Assembly (NCBI RefSeq): GCF_004522235.1
Contig: NZ_SDLT01000016.1
Location: 122,774-186,773 of the forward strand
Reading direction: 5' to 3'
From: Amycolatopsis nivea
GTDB lineage: Bacteria > Actinomycetota > Actinomycetes > Mycobacteriales > Pseudonocardiaceae
DNA: 64,000 bases
The position numbers were made by a program, and so were the translations under genes. Below, piece after piece: positions 1 to 9,100 of the stretch. A model generated the notes under the pieces. It was not told the DNA's origin, made no database searches, and was given only the letters and a program-made list of their open reading frames with translations. Positions within the stretch are counted from its first letter, which is position 1; every line of letters begins with the position of its first letter.

Positions 1-891
1 CGCGTCGAAATCCTGCAGCGACAAGGAAATCCCGCTGCGGCCGGCCATCGCGATCAGGTGGATCACCGCGTTGGTCGACCCGCCGAGCGCCAGCACGGTC
101 GTGATCGCGTCGGCGTACGCGCGCTCGTCGACGATCTTCGCGATCGTCAGGTCTTCCCACACCATGTCCACGATGCGCGCGCCGGTCGCCGCGGCCATCC
201 GGTGGTGCGCGGAATCGACCGCCGGGATCGAGGCCGCGCCGGGCAGGGTCAACCCGAGCACCTCGGCGGCGGACGTCATGGTCGACGCGGTCCCCATCGT
301 CATGCAGTGGCCGGGGGAGCGGGCCAGGCCGCGTTCGAGTTCGGCCAGTTCGCGGTCGCCGATCGTGCCCGCGCGCCGTTCGTCCCAGTACTTCCACATG
401 TCGGTGCCGCTGCCGAGCACCTCGCCGCGCCAGTTTCCGCGCAGCATCGGGCCCGCGGGCACGAAAATCGACGGCAGCCCGGCGCTCGCCGCGCCCATCA
501 GCAGCGCCGGGGTGGTCTTGTCGCAGCCGCCCATCAGCACCGCGCCGTCGACCGGATACGACCGCAGCAGTTCCTCGGTCTCCATCGCCAGCAGATTCCG
601 GTACAGCATCGGCGTCGGCTTCTGGTACGTCTCCGACAGCGTCGCCACCGGGAACTCCAGCGGGAATCCGCCCGCCTGCCACACGCCGCGCTTGACCTGT
701 TCCGCACGTTCGCGCAGGTGCTGGTGGCACGGGTTGATGTCGCTCCAGGTGTTGAGGATGCCGATCACCGGCTTCCCGAGGTGTTCTTCCGGCTCGTAGC
801 CGAGCTGCCGGGCGCGGGTGCGGTGGCTGAAGTTCCGCAGGTCGTCGCCGCCGAACCAGCGGTGGCTGCGCAGGTCCTCGGGTGCCTTCAT
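1..891 (-). CDS. IlvD/Edd-family sugar-acid dehydratase, 3' end outside window
   Basis: This family removes water from an aldonic acid or dihydroxy acid using an Fe-S cluster. The N-terminus, with R-S-H-R-W-F-G near residue 8, most resembles L-arabinonate/xylonate-type dehydratases rather than housekeeping IlvD. The three cysteines that hold the Fe-S cluster in this family are visible: C55 in NPCH, C123 in GGCDKT and C196 in PGHCMTMG. The frame is open for 297 codons to the left edge, so about half of a usual 570-residue protein is present. The start is the ATG at 891. It is divergent from a GntR gene, which suggests sugar-acid induction. Family is sure; substrate is inferred. Confidence 0.88.
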   Translation of the reverse strand, partial: MKAPEDLRSHRWFGGDDLRNFSHRTRARQLGYEPEEHLGKPVIGILNTWSDINPCHQHLRERAEQVKRGVWQAGGFPLEFPVATLSETYQKPTPMLYRNLLAMETEELLRSYPVDGAVLMGGCDKTTPALLMGAASAGLPSIFVPAGPMLRGNWRGEVLGSGTDMWKYWDERRAGTIGDRELAELERGLARSPGHCMTMGTASTMTSAAEVLGLTLPGAASIPAVDSAHHRMAAATGARIVDMVWEDLTIAKIVDERAYADAITTVLALGGSTNAVIHLIAMAGRSGISLSLQDFDA

Positions 892-921
892 TGCTGCGCG
901 TCCTCTCGGTCGACGGATGGC

Positions 922-935
922 ATCTGATATATGAT
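922..935. promoter_or_regulatory. Candidate GntR operator in divergent promoter
   Basis: An AT-rich imperfect dyad, ATCTGATATATGAT, lies between the divergent dehydratase and GntR genes. Ten of its 14 positions are symmetric and it stands out in GC-rich surroundings. FadR-type GntR proteins bind short AT-centred dyads, so this is a plausible shared operator. No binding data are implied. Confidence 0.4.
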
Positions 936-1009
936 CGTACGTGTCGACGCTCGGAGACGCCCGCCTGGTTGAATGTGCGGGGACGAGCGCGAAAGCCAGG
1001 AGGGTCGGC

Positions 1010-1663
1010 ATGCCGTCCACGTTCAGCCTCCCCGCCTCCCGCACCGAGGTGGTGCTGGAGGAGATCCGGCGCGGCATTCTCGCCCGCGAGCTGGTGCCCG
1101 GTCAGCAGCTGGTGGAGGCGGAGCTGGCCGCGCGGCTCGGGGTGTCGAAGACGCCGGTGCGCGAGGCGCTCAAGGTGCTGTCCAACACCGGGCTGGTCAC
1201 GTTCAGCCCGTACAAGGGCGCGTCGGTGTGCGTGGTCGACGCGGAGCTGGCGCGGTCGGTCTACGACGTGCGGATGGTGCTGGAACCGGAAGCGCTGCGC
1301 CGCGCGGTGCGGGCGGCGGACCGGGAGTCGTTCGACGAGGCTGCCCAGATTCTCAAGGAGGCGTCGGCCGCGGATGCCGACCAGACCACGTTGAGCCTGC
1401 TCAACCGGCGGTTCCACCGCGCGTTGTACGCGGGCTGCGGCAACCCGCTCATGGTGTCGATGCTGGACGACCTGCGCGATCGGGCCGCGCTGATCACCGT
1501 GGTCGGCTGGGACGCGAATCCCAGCTGGCGCAAGGAATGGAACGAGCACAAGGCGGTGCTCGCCGCCGCGCGGAAGGGCGACGAGGACGGCGCGGCCGAG
1601 CTGCTGCGCGCGCACATCGCGGCGTTCCTCGACCACGTGCTCGAGGCGATCGGGGAGGAGTGA
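1010..1663 (+). CDS. GntR-family (FadR/FCD subgroup) transcriptional regulator
   Basis: A 217-residue DNA-binding regulator. The N-terminal winged helix-turn-helix covers residues 10-75 and includes LAARLGVSKTPVREALKVL. An all-helical FCD ligand domain follows, with the FHRALY segment typical of that fold. I chose the ATG at 1010 because AGGAGGG at 998-1004 is ideally spaced; an in-frame start at 941 would lack such a site. It is divergent from the sugar-acid dehydratase and probably represses it until a sugar acid binds. The metallophosphoesterase starts 4 bases after its stop. Confidence 0.88.
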   Translation: MPSTFSLPASRTEVVLEEIRRGILARELVPGQQLVEAELAARLGVSKTPVREALKVLSNTGLVTFSPYKGASVCVVDAELARSVYDVRMVLEPEALRRAVRAADRESFDEAAQILKEASAADADQTTLSLLNRRFHRALYAGCGNPLMVSMLDDLRDRAALITVVGWDANPSWRKEWNEHKAVLAAARKGDEDGAAELLRAHIAAFLDHVLEAIGEE

Positions 1664-1667
1664 CGGC

Positions 1668-2171
1668 GTGCGGTTGCTGCTCGTCGCGGACACCCACCTG
1701 CCGAAGCGGGCGAAGGAACTGCCCGCGCAGGTCTGGGACGAGGTCGCGAAGGCCGACGTCGTGGTGCACGCGGGCGACTGGGTCGACGTGGACACCCTCG
1801 ACGCTCTTGAAGCCCGCAGCACGCGGCTGATCGGCGTGTACGGCAACAACGACGGTCCCGAACTGCGGAAACGTCTGCCGGAGGTGGCCAGGGAGACGCT
1901 GGAGGGCGTCCGGGTGGCGGTCGTCCACGAAACCGGCGACGCGAAGGGCCGGGCGGCTCGCTGCGACGCGTTGTATCCGGACGTCGACGTGCTGATCTTC
2001 GGACACAGCCACATCCCGTGGGACACGGTGACGCCCGGCGGGCTGCGGCTGCTCAACCCCGGCTCGCCCACCGACCGGCGGCGGCAGCCGTTCTGCACCT
2101 ACCAGACCGTGGAGATCAAGAACGGCCGTCTCGGCGACGTCGAGCTGCACGAGCTGCCTCGCCGCGGCTGA
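1668..2171 (+). CDS. YfcE/MJ0936-type metallophosphoesterase
   Basis: A 167-residue calcineurin-like phosphodiesterase. The metal-binding signature runs in order: D-T-H near residue 8, HAGDWVD near 36, YGNND near 59 and FGHSHIP near 116. The late NPGS segment is usual for YfcE-type enzymes. Length fits the family (150-180). The GTG start follows the GntR stop by 4 bases, with GGGGAGGAG just upstream, so the two are cotranscribed and perhaps translationally coupled. The physiological substrate of this family is uncertain; phosphodiester hydrolysis is a family inference. Confidence 0.85.
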   Translation: MRLLLVADTHLPKRAKELPAQVWDEVAKADVVVHAGDWVDVDTLDALEARSTRLIGVYGNNDGPELRKRLPEVARETLEGVRVAVVHETGDAKGRAARCDALYPDVDVLIFGHSHIPWDTVTPGGLRLLNPGSPTDRRRQPFCTYQTVEIKNGRLGDVELHELPRRG

Positions 2172-2189
2172 GCGGGTAAAACAGGAGGC

Positions 2190-3173
2190 ATGGACCCGGC
2201 CCGCGCGCTGCGCGACATCGCCTTCCAGCTCGAGCGCGCCGGTGAACCGACTTACCGCGTGCGCGCGTTCCGTCAGGCCGCCGCTGTGGTCGACAGGCTC
2301 TCCGAAGACGAGCTGGCGTCGCGCGTCGGCACGAAGACGCTTCAGGCGTTGAAGGGGATCGGCAAAGCCACTGCTGGCGTCATCGAGGACGCGTGGCACG
2401 ACCGTACGCCCGCGTACGCGGCGAAGCTGCCCGAAAGCAAGCTGCCGGACGGCGGTGCGCTGCGTACGGCACTTCGCGGCGACTGTCACACGCACTCCGA
2501 CTGGTCCGACGGCGGCAGCCCGATCCTCGAGATGGCCGAGACGGCACGCGACCTGGGGCACGAGTGGATCGTGCTCACCGACCACTCGCCGCGGCTGACC
2601 GTCGCGCGCGGTCTGTCTCCGGAGCGGCTGCGGGCGCAGATGGACGAGGTCGCGCGAGTGAACGAGCAACTGGCGCCGTTTCGCCTGCTGCACGGCATCG
2701 AGGTCGACATCCTCGACGACGGCGCGCTCGACCAGACCGAGAAGCTGCTGGACCGGCTCGACTTCGTGGTGGCGAGCGTGCACTCGAAACTGCGGATGCC
2801 CGCGCGGGAGATGACGCCGCGGATGCTGGCCGCCATCGAGAACCCGCACGTCCGCGTGCTGGGGCACTGCACCGGACGGCTGGTCGGCGGACGCAGCAGG
2901 CCGGAGTCGCAGTTCAACTCGGAGAAGGTGTTCACCGCGTGCCGCGAGAACGGCGTGGCGGTGGAGATCAACTCGCGGCCGGACCGGCTCGACCCGCCGA
3001 TGCGGTTGCTGCGCCAGGCCGTCGAGCTGGGCTGCGAGTTCGCGATCGACAGCGACGCGCACGCGCCCGGCCAGCTCGATTGGCAGGCTTACGGCTGCGA
3101 GCGCGCGGAAAAGGCGGGCATCGGACCGGACCGGGTCGTCAACACGCGGACGGCCGATCAGTTACTGCGATGA
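2190..3173 (+). CDS. HhH plus PHP-domain phosphoesterase (PolX C-terminal-like)
   Basis: A 327-residue protein. An N-terminal helix-hairpin-helix part (residues 1-75, containing LKGIGKATAG) precedes a PHP domain with metal ligands in GDCHTHSDWSDGG (about 97-109), LTDHSPR, GIEVDI, ASVHS, GHCTGR and IDSDAH. This is the arrangement found behind the polymerase domain of bacterial PolX, but no polymerase domain is present. A role as a DNA-associated or histidinol-phosphatase-like phosphoesterase is inference. The short spacing to the metallophosphoesterase suggests one operon. Its last 12 bases overlap the remnant gene on the other strand. Confidence 0.85.
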   Translation: MDPARALRDIAFQLERAGEPTYRVRAFRQAAAVVDRLSEDELASRVGTKTLQALKGIGKATAGVIEDAWHDRTPAYAAKLPESKLPDGGALRTALRGDCHTHSDWSDGGSPILEMAETARDLGHEWIVLTDHSPRLTVARGLSPERLRAQMDEVARVNEQLAPFRLLHGIEVDILDDGALDQTEKLLDRLDFVVASVHSKLRMPAREMTPRMLAAIENPHVRVLGHCTGRLVGGRSRPESQFNSEKVFTACRENGVAVEINSRPDRLDPPMRLLRQAVELGCEFAIDSDAHAPGQLDWQAYGCERAEKAGIGPDRVVNTRTADQLLR

Positions 3174-3405
3174 CCGCGCGGGATCGAGCCAGCGCAGCAC
3201 CGCGATCAGGTCGTCTTGCGCGAGAGCGACACAGCCCGCGGTCGGCCCGCCAGTGGACACGTGCAGAAAGAACGCCGAACCGGCCTTCGCGCGCAACGCC
3301 GATTCCTTGCTCGCCGACGTCCGCTGGGTACGGGCCGAGCTCCCGTACCCAGCGGTCGCCGTCGCGGTCCCACGCGGAGGCGGAGTGCGAGAACCTGCTG
3401 CGGGC
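3162..3405 (-). pseudogene. C-terminal remnant of an L,D-transpeptidase
   Basis: Read on the minus strand, the stretch ending at a TAA (3164-3162) carries FFLHVSTGGPTAGCVALAQ and then an LRWLDP tail. This is the His...Gly-Cys active-site block of YkuD-type L,D-transpeptidases from actinobacteria. The same frame is not supported further upstream; residues such as WDRDGDRWVRELGPY appear in another frame, and the chitosanase gene begins its 3' end at 3406. I read it as a truncated, frameshifted remnant. It could instead be a sequencing-error-broken gene fragment, but the N-terminal two thirds are absent in any case. Confidence 0.6.
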
Positions 3406-4257
3406 TCAGTTGATCTCGTACGGGTCGCCGTAGACCTTCCACTTCAGCGGCGTGTGCAGATCGAGGTTGCCGTCGTTGAGGAACACCAGCTGCTCGGTGT
3501 CGACGCGGGAGGTGTCCGCATGCGCTTCCTCCTTCTTCATGACCACCTTGCGCGCGTCGAGGAACGCCTTGAGGTAGGCGGTTTCGTCGCCGCCCTGGGA
3601 CGGCGGCTTCGCCTGCGACAGCGCGGCGTCGCGGATCCCGCCGAAGCTGTCGGTGCTCGTGCCGGGGCCGTGCATCACGATGGCGTCGTAGTAGATGAAC
3701 TGGCCGAGCGCGCCGAGACCGTCGGACTTGCCTTGGTTCACCGCCGGGTCGAAGTACACGCGGTCGCGCTCGCTGTTCTGCGCGGCCTGGAATTCCTCGG
3801 TGCCCGCGGCCTGCTTCCACGCGCTTTCGAAGGCCGAGCCGAGACCCTCGTGCGAATCGGAGCCGTTGACCTTTTCCAGCGCGGGCAGGAACTTCGCCAG
3901 CGGGTTGTCCGGCACGGACTTGGTGTAGGCCTGCACGAGTTCCAGCATGTCGCCGGTGCCGGAGCAGAACCCGATGATGCCCGCGGTGTACCCGCGCCCG
4001 TCGCCGATGTCCTCGATGTAGGAGTACTGCTTCTTCCAGTCGAGCGACGAGTTTTCCGCGCTCGACACCAGTTGCATCGCGATCTCTTTTTTCTCCGGGG
4101 AGGCGAGGTCGCCGCCCGAGCCGAGCACCGAGGACGCCGAGGCGGCGAGCGGGGCGGGCACGGCGGCGGCCGAGAGAGCGGGAGTGCTGAGGACGAGAGC
4201 GAGGGCCGAGGCAGCCGTGAGACCGGCGGCCAGCGCGGGCCGCATCGTCTTGCGCAT
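3406..4257 (-). CDS. csn: Secreted GH46 chitosanase
   Basis: An endo-chitosanase that cleaves beta-1,4-linked glucosamine polymers outside the cell. Residues 1-35 form a signal peptide (RKTMRP, a hydrophobic core, then Ala-rich cleavage region). The mature part matches the Streptomyces N174-type GH46 enzyme closely, including EIAMQLVSSAENSSLDW, IGDGRGYTAGIIGFCSGTGD, ERDRVYFDP and the C-terminal KWKVYGDPY. The catalytic pair of the family corresponds to E68 and D86, keeping the 18-residue spacing of E22/D40 in N174. The ATG at 4257 has AAAGGGA upstream. A candidate operator lies at 4380-4390. Confidence 0.95.
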   Translation of the reverse strand: MRKTMRPALAAGLTAASALALVLSTPALSAAAVPAPLAASASSVLGSGGDLASPEKKEIAMQLVSSAENSSLDWKKQYSYIEDIGDGRGYTAGIIGFCSGTGDMLELVQAYTKSVPDNPLAKFLPALEKVNGSDSHEGLGSAFESAWKQAAGTEEFQAAQNSERDRVYFDPAVNQGKSDGLGALGQFIYYDAIVMHGPGTSTDSFGGIRDAALSQAKPPSQGGDETAYLKAFLDARKVVMKKEEAHADTSRVDTEQLVFLNDGNLDLHTPLKWKVYGDPYEIN

Positions 4258-4379
4258 GGGGGGAATCCCTTTCCGCGGTACGTGGGCAAGGCGGCCGGAC
4301 CGGCGAATGAACCGGTTCCGGGTACTGCTGCGGCGTAGCGCCACGATAACCGAGCGTGAAGTGGCGAGGCAAGGGATAC

Positions 4380-4390
4380 GAAAATTTTTC
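4380..4390. promoter_or_regulatory. Candidate CsnR-like operator upstream of chitosanase
   Basis: GAAAATTTTTC is a perfect inverted repeat around a central T, 123 bases upstream of the chitosanase ATG. It is close to GAAASNTTTC, the box described for the ROK-family repressor CsnR that controls Streptomyces chitosanase genes. No csnR gene is visible in the window, so a trans-acting regulator would be needed. Confidence 0.4.
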
Positions 4391-4547
4391 ACGGATGTGA
4401 ATGTCAGTGGTCCACTATGGACGATGAAGGTTGCCTGAAGCAGGCCGGAAAATGACTGGGACCACGGGATCCGGCCGTCATCTGTCTACTGTGGACTCAG
4501 GGTGGAGCTCCCGGCGAACCTTAAAGACATGGTAAACTCGTCCCGAG

Positions 4548-4865
4548 ATGACGACTGCTGCCGCCGCTCCCGCGCCGCGGCACCGGTCCATCCTCGTCCT
4601 GCTGCTCGCCGCGCTGCTCCTGCTCGGCGTGGCCGTCCCCGGGCCAGGACCGGCTGGCCCGCGTCCGCACGACGCCGAACCCGCCCTGGTCCAGGAACAG
4701 GGCCCGCATCTCGTCGCCGCGCATCCGCTGCCGCTCGCCGACGCTCCCGGCGAGATCCGCCTCGCCCGGCCGGATTGGTGCACCGTCCCGTTTTCCGCCG
4801 CGCCGCCGGTCGAACTGGACCGCGCGCCCGCAGCCGCCGCGGCACGCGCTCCTCCGGGTTGCTGA
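4548..4865 (+). CDS. Small secreted or membrane-anchored hypothetical protein
   Basis: A 105-residue protein I do not recognise. Residues 14-30 are a strong Leu/Val-rich membrane or signal segment (ILVLLLAALLLLGVAV) preceded by basic residues. The rest is Pro/Ala-rich with one central and one terminal Cys and looks extracytoplasmic. Third-position GC is high, as expected for a real gene here. It ends 41 bases before the antiporter gene in the same orientation, so the two may be cotranscribed. No function can be assigned. Confidence 0.55.
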   Translation: MTTAAAAPAPRHRSILVLLLAALLLLGVAVPGPGPAGPRPHDAEPALVQEQGPHLVAAHPLPLADAPGEIRLARPDWCTVPFSAAPPVELDRAPAAAAARAPPGC

Positions 4866-4906
4866 GTACTCGTTTCCCACCTGTACCCGGCTCTCAAGAG
4901 GATCTC

Positions 4907-6100
4907 ATGAGCAACGGTCATGCTTTGCTGGCCGTCGGCGGCGCGTTTCTCGCCGCCGGCGCCCTCGCCCGCGTCGGCGCCCGGATCGGGCTGCCCACGA
5001 TTCCCCTGTTCATGCTTGCCGGTTTCGTCTTCGGCCCGCACACCCCCGGACTGTCCCTTGTGGACGATCCGGCCGAGTTCGGCGTACTGGCCGGGCTCGG
5101 TCTCGTGTTCCTGCTCTTCTATCTGGGACTGGAGTTCTCGCTCGACGACCTCGCCCGCGGCGGCGCCAGACTCGCCGGCGCGGGGGTGGCCTACCTCGTG
5201 CTGAACATCGGCGGCGGGCTCGCGTTCGGCTTCGCGCTCGGCTGGGGCACGCGCGAGGCGCTGGTGATCGCCGGCGCGATCGGCATCTCCTCGTCGGCCA
5301 TCGTCACCAAACTGCTCCTGGAAACCCGGCGGATGAACAACCGGGAATCCCGCCTCATCATGGGCATCGTCGTGCTCGAAGACCTGTTCCTCGCGTTGTA
5401 CCTGGCGTTGCTGCAGCCGGTGCTCAGCGGTGCGGACGGCTTCGGCGCGGCGCTCGCCGACTTCGGCAAGGCGTTCGGCTTCCTGCTCGTGCTCGCCGCA
5501 CTGGCGCGCTGGGGCGGACGGCTCGTGTCGCGGCTCTTCGGTTCGGCGGACGACGAACTGCTCACCGTCTGCTTCGTCGGCGTGGCCGTGCTCGGCGCCG
5601 CGGTGGCCGAGGAGGTGGGCGTGTCCGACGCGATCGGCGCGTTCATGGTCGGCATGATGCTCGGCAATTCCCAGGTCGCGCCACGGGTGCACAAGCTGGT
5701 GCTGCCGCTGCGGGACGCGTTCGGAGCGTTGTTCTTCTTCATCTTCGGGCTGTCGATCGACCCGGGCGCGGTCGGCACGGTCGTCCTCCCGGTGCTCGCC
5801 GCGGTCGTGTTGACGCTGGTGCTGAACCTCGCCGCCGGCGCGTTCGCGGCCCGGTTGCACGGCTTCGACCGCCAGGAAGGCGTGAACATCGGCCTGACTG
5901 TGCTCACCCGGGGCGAGTTCTCGCTCGTCTTGGCGACGATGGCGACCGCGGCCGGGCTGGATTCGCGGGTGGCCCCGTTCGTCGCCGGGTACGTGCTGCT
6001 CCTGGCCGTGATCGGCCCGCTCGCCGTGCTCCGCTCGGACCGGCTGACCTGGCTGCTTCCGGCCAAGCTCGTGCGGCCGCGTCCGGCCCCGGTGCCGTGA
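4907..6100 (+). CDS. CPA2-family cation:proton antiporter (KefB-type membrane domain)
   Basis: A 397-residue integral membrane protein with about 12 hydrophobic segments over its whole length. Family features include GLPTIPLFMLAGFVFGP, LFYLGLEFSLDDL, GISSSAIVTKLL and the EVGVSDAIGAFMVGMMLG helix. It should exchange K+ or Na+ for protons. The cytoplasmic RCK/TrkA nucleotide-binding domain of full KefB/KefC is missing, as in KhtU-like antiporters that use a separate regulator; no KhtT-like partner is adjacent. The ATG at 4907 has AGAGGA upstream. Confidence 0.88.
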   Translation: MSNGHALLAVGGAFLAAGALARVGARIGLPTIPLFMLAGFVFGPHTPGLSLVDDPAEFGVLAGLGLVFLLFYLGLEFSLDDLARGGARLAGAGVAYLVLNIGGGLAFGFALGWGTREALVIAGAIGISSSAIVTKLLLETRRMNNRESRLIMGIVVLEDLFLALYLALLQPVLSGADGFGAALADFGKAFGFLLVLAALARWGGRLVSRLFGSADDELLTVCFVGVAVLGAAVAEEVGVSDAIGAFMVGMMLGNSQVAPRVHKLVLPLRDAFGALFFFIFGLSIDPGAVGTVVLPVLAAVVLTLVLNLAAGAFAARLHGFDRQEGVNIGLTVLTRGEFSLVLATMATAAGLDSRVAPFVAGYVLLLAVIGPLAVLRSDRLTWLLPAKLVRPRPAPVP

Positions 6101-6176
6101 GCCGGGGACGCCGGGCTGTCGCTCGCGGCATATTCGGAAGCCACGACGGTCACGCACGGCTATCCTTGGCCCAAGT

Positions 6177-9100
6177 ATGTCCACTCCAGCCCCCTTCGCA
6201 GAGCTGCGCGCCCAGCTGCCCGAATTGATGCTGCGCGACGAGCACCGGCTGCGCCGCCGTCTCGACGGCGCGCGCCGGTCTCGCGACAAGCAGCAGACGG
6301 CCGAGCGCATCGCCGCCGACGTCGAAACGGCGCTGCTGCGCGTGCAGCAGCGCCGCGAAAGCGTGCCGAAGATCGAGTACCCCGCCGAGCTGCCGGTCAG
6401 CAGGCTCAAGGACGAGATCGGCGACGCGATCCGCGACCACCAGGTGGTGATCGTCGCGGGGGAGACCGGGTCGGGCAAGACCACGCAGCTGCCGAAGATC
6501 TGCCTCGAGCTGGGCCGCGGCGTGCGCGGGCAGATCGGGCACACCCAGCCGCGCCGGCTGGCCGCGCGCACGGTCGCCGACCGGATCGCCAGCGAGCTGA
6601 AGACCGAACTGGGCGACACCGTCGGCTACAAGGTCCGGTTCACCGACCAGTCCGGCCAGGACACCCTGGTCAAGCTGATGACCGACGGCATCCTGCTGGC
6701 CGAGATCCAGACCGACCGGATGCTGCGCCAGTACGACACGCTGATCATCGACGAGGCGCACGAGCGCAGCCTCAACATCGACTTCATCCTCGGCTACCTC
6801 AAGCAGCTGCTGCCGCGCCGTCCCGACCTGAAGGTGATCATCACCTCGGCGACCATCGACCCGGAGCGGTTCTCGCGGCACTTCGACGACGCGCCGATCG
6901 TCGAGGTCTCCGGCCGGACCTACCCGGTCGAGGTGCGCTACCGGCCGCTCGTGGACCCGGACGATCCCGAGGGCGATCCGGACCGCGACCAGACGCAGGC
7001 GATCGCCGAGGCGGTCCAGGAGCTGTCCGGCGAAGGTCCCGGCGACATCCTCGTGTTCCTCTCCGGGGAACGCGAGATCCGCGACACCGCGGACGTGCTG
7101 AACCGGCTGGAGCTGCGGAACACCGAGGTGCTGCCGCTGTACGCGCGGCTGTCCGCGGCTGATCAGCACCGCGTGTTCCAGCGGCACACCGGACGGCGGA
7201 TCGTGCTGGCCACGAACGTCGCCGAGACGTCGCTGACCGTGCCGGGGATCAAGTACGTGATCGACCCGGGCACCGCGCGCATCTCGCGCTACAGCCACCG
7301 CACGAAGGTGCAGCGGCTGCCGATCGAGGCGGTTTCGCAGGCGTCGGCGAACCAGCGCAAGGGCCGGTGCGGGCGTACCTCGGACGGCATCTGCATCCGG
7401 CTGTACTCCGAGGAAGACTTCGAGTCCCGGCCGGAGTTCACCGATCCGGAGATCCTGCGGACGAACCTCGCGTCGGTCATCCTGCAGATGACGTCGCTCG
7501 GCCTCGGGGACATGAACGCGTTCCCGTTCGTCGAACCGCCGGACCGCCGCCAGGTCACCGACGGCGTCCAGCTGCTGCAGGAACTCGGCGCGTTCGAGAC
7601 CGGCGATTCCTCGAAGCTCACCGAGGTCGGCCGCAAGCTCGCGCTGCTGCCGGTGGACCCGCGGATGGGCCGGATGGTGCTGGAGGCCGCGCAGAACGGC
7701 TGCGTGCGCGAGGTCATGATCATCGCTGCCGCACTGTCCATTCAGGACCCGCGCGAACGGCCCGCGGAGAAGCAGCAGGCCGCCGACGCGCAGCACGCCC
7801 GGTTCGCCGATCCGACCTCGGACTTCCTCTCCTACCTCAAGCTGTGGGAGTACGTCAGCGAACAGCAGAAGACGCTGACCGGCAACCAGTTCCGCCGGAT
7901 GTGCCGCACCGAGTACCTGAACTACCTGCGGATCCGCGAGTGGCAGGACATCTTCGGCCAGCTGCGCCAGCTCGCCAAGCCGCTCGGCATCACGCTCAGC
8001 ACCACCCCCGCCGAGCCGCAGCACGTGCACACGGCGCTGATTTCCGGGCTGCTGTCGCACATCGGGCTCAAGGACCCGGCGAAGGGCGACTACCTCGGTG
8101 CGCGCGGGGCCCGGTTCTCGGTGTTCCCGGGTTCGGCGCTGTTCAAGAAGCAGCCGCGCTGGGTGATGTCGGCGGAACTGGTCGAGACGTCGCGGCTGTG
8201 GGGCCGGGTCAACGCGCGGATCGAGCCGGACTGGGTCGAACCGCTCGCGCAGCACGTCGTGAAGCGTTCGTATTCGGAGCCGCACTGGGAGCGCAAGCAG
8301 GGCGCGGTGATGGCGACCGAGAAGGTGACGCTGTACGGCGTGCCGCTCGTGGCCGACCGGCGCGTGAACTACGGCCGGATCGACCCGGAGATCTCGCGCG
8401 CGATGTTCATCCGGCACGCGCTGGTCGAGGGCGACTGGCATACGAACCACCGGTTCTTCGCCGAGAACCGGGCGCTGCTGGACGAGGTCGAGGACCTGGA
8501 GAACCGCGCTCGGCGGCGCGACATCCTGGTGGACGACCAGACGCTGTACGAGTTCTACGACGCGCGAGTGCCCGAGGACATCGTGTCCGTGCGGCATTTC
8601 GACAGCTGGTGGAAGAAGGCGCGGCGGAACGAGCCGGACCTGCTGTCGTTCGAGAAGTCCATGCTCATCAACGAGGTCGCGGGCGCGGTCCGCGAATCGG
8701 ACTACCCGGACTCGTGGACGCAGGGCACGCACGTTTTCAAGCTGACCTACCAGTTCGAGCCCGGAGCAGACGCCGACGGCGTGACCGTGCACATCCCGCT
8801 GCCGGTCCTGAACCAGGTGACGCCGGACGGTTTCGACTGGCAGGTGCCCGGTCTGCGCGGCGAACTGGCGACGCAGCTGATCAAATCGCTGCCGAAAGCG
8901 TTGCGGCGCAACTTCGTCCCGGCTCCGGACACGGCTGCCGACGCGTTGACGCGAGTGTCCCCTTCGGACGGTCCGCTGCTCGACATCCTCGGCGACGAAC
9001 TGCACGCGATGCGCGGCATCGACATCCCGCACACGGCGTGGGACCTCTCAACGGTGCCGGACCACCTCCGGATCACCTTCCGCGTGGTGGACGAGCGCGG

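Noticed and set aside
6150..9032. A 960-codon minus-strand frame opposite hrpA
   Set aside because: It is rich in Val, Arg, His and Gln with no family motif, while the plus strand encodes an unmistakable HrpA.
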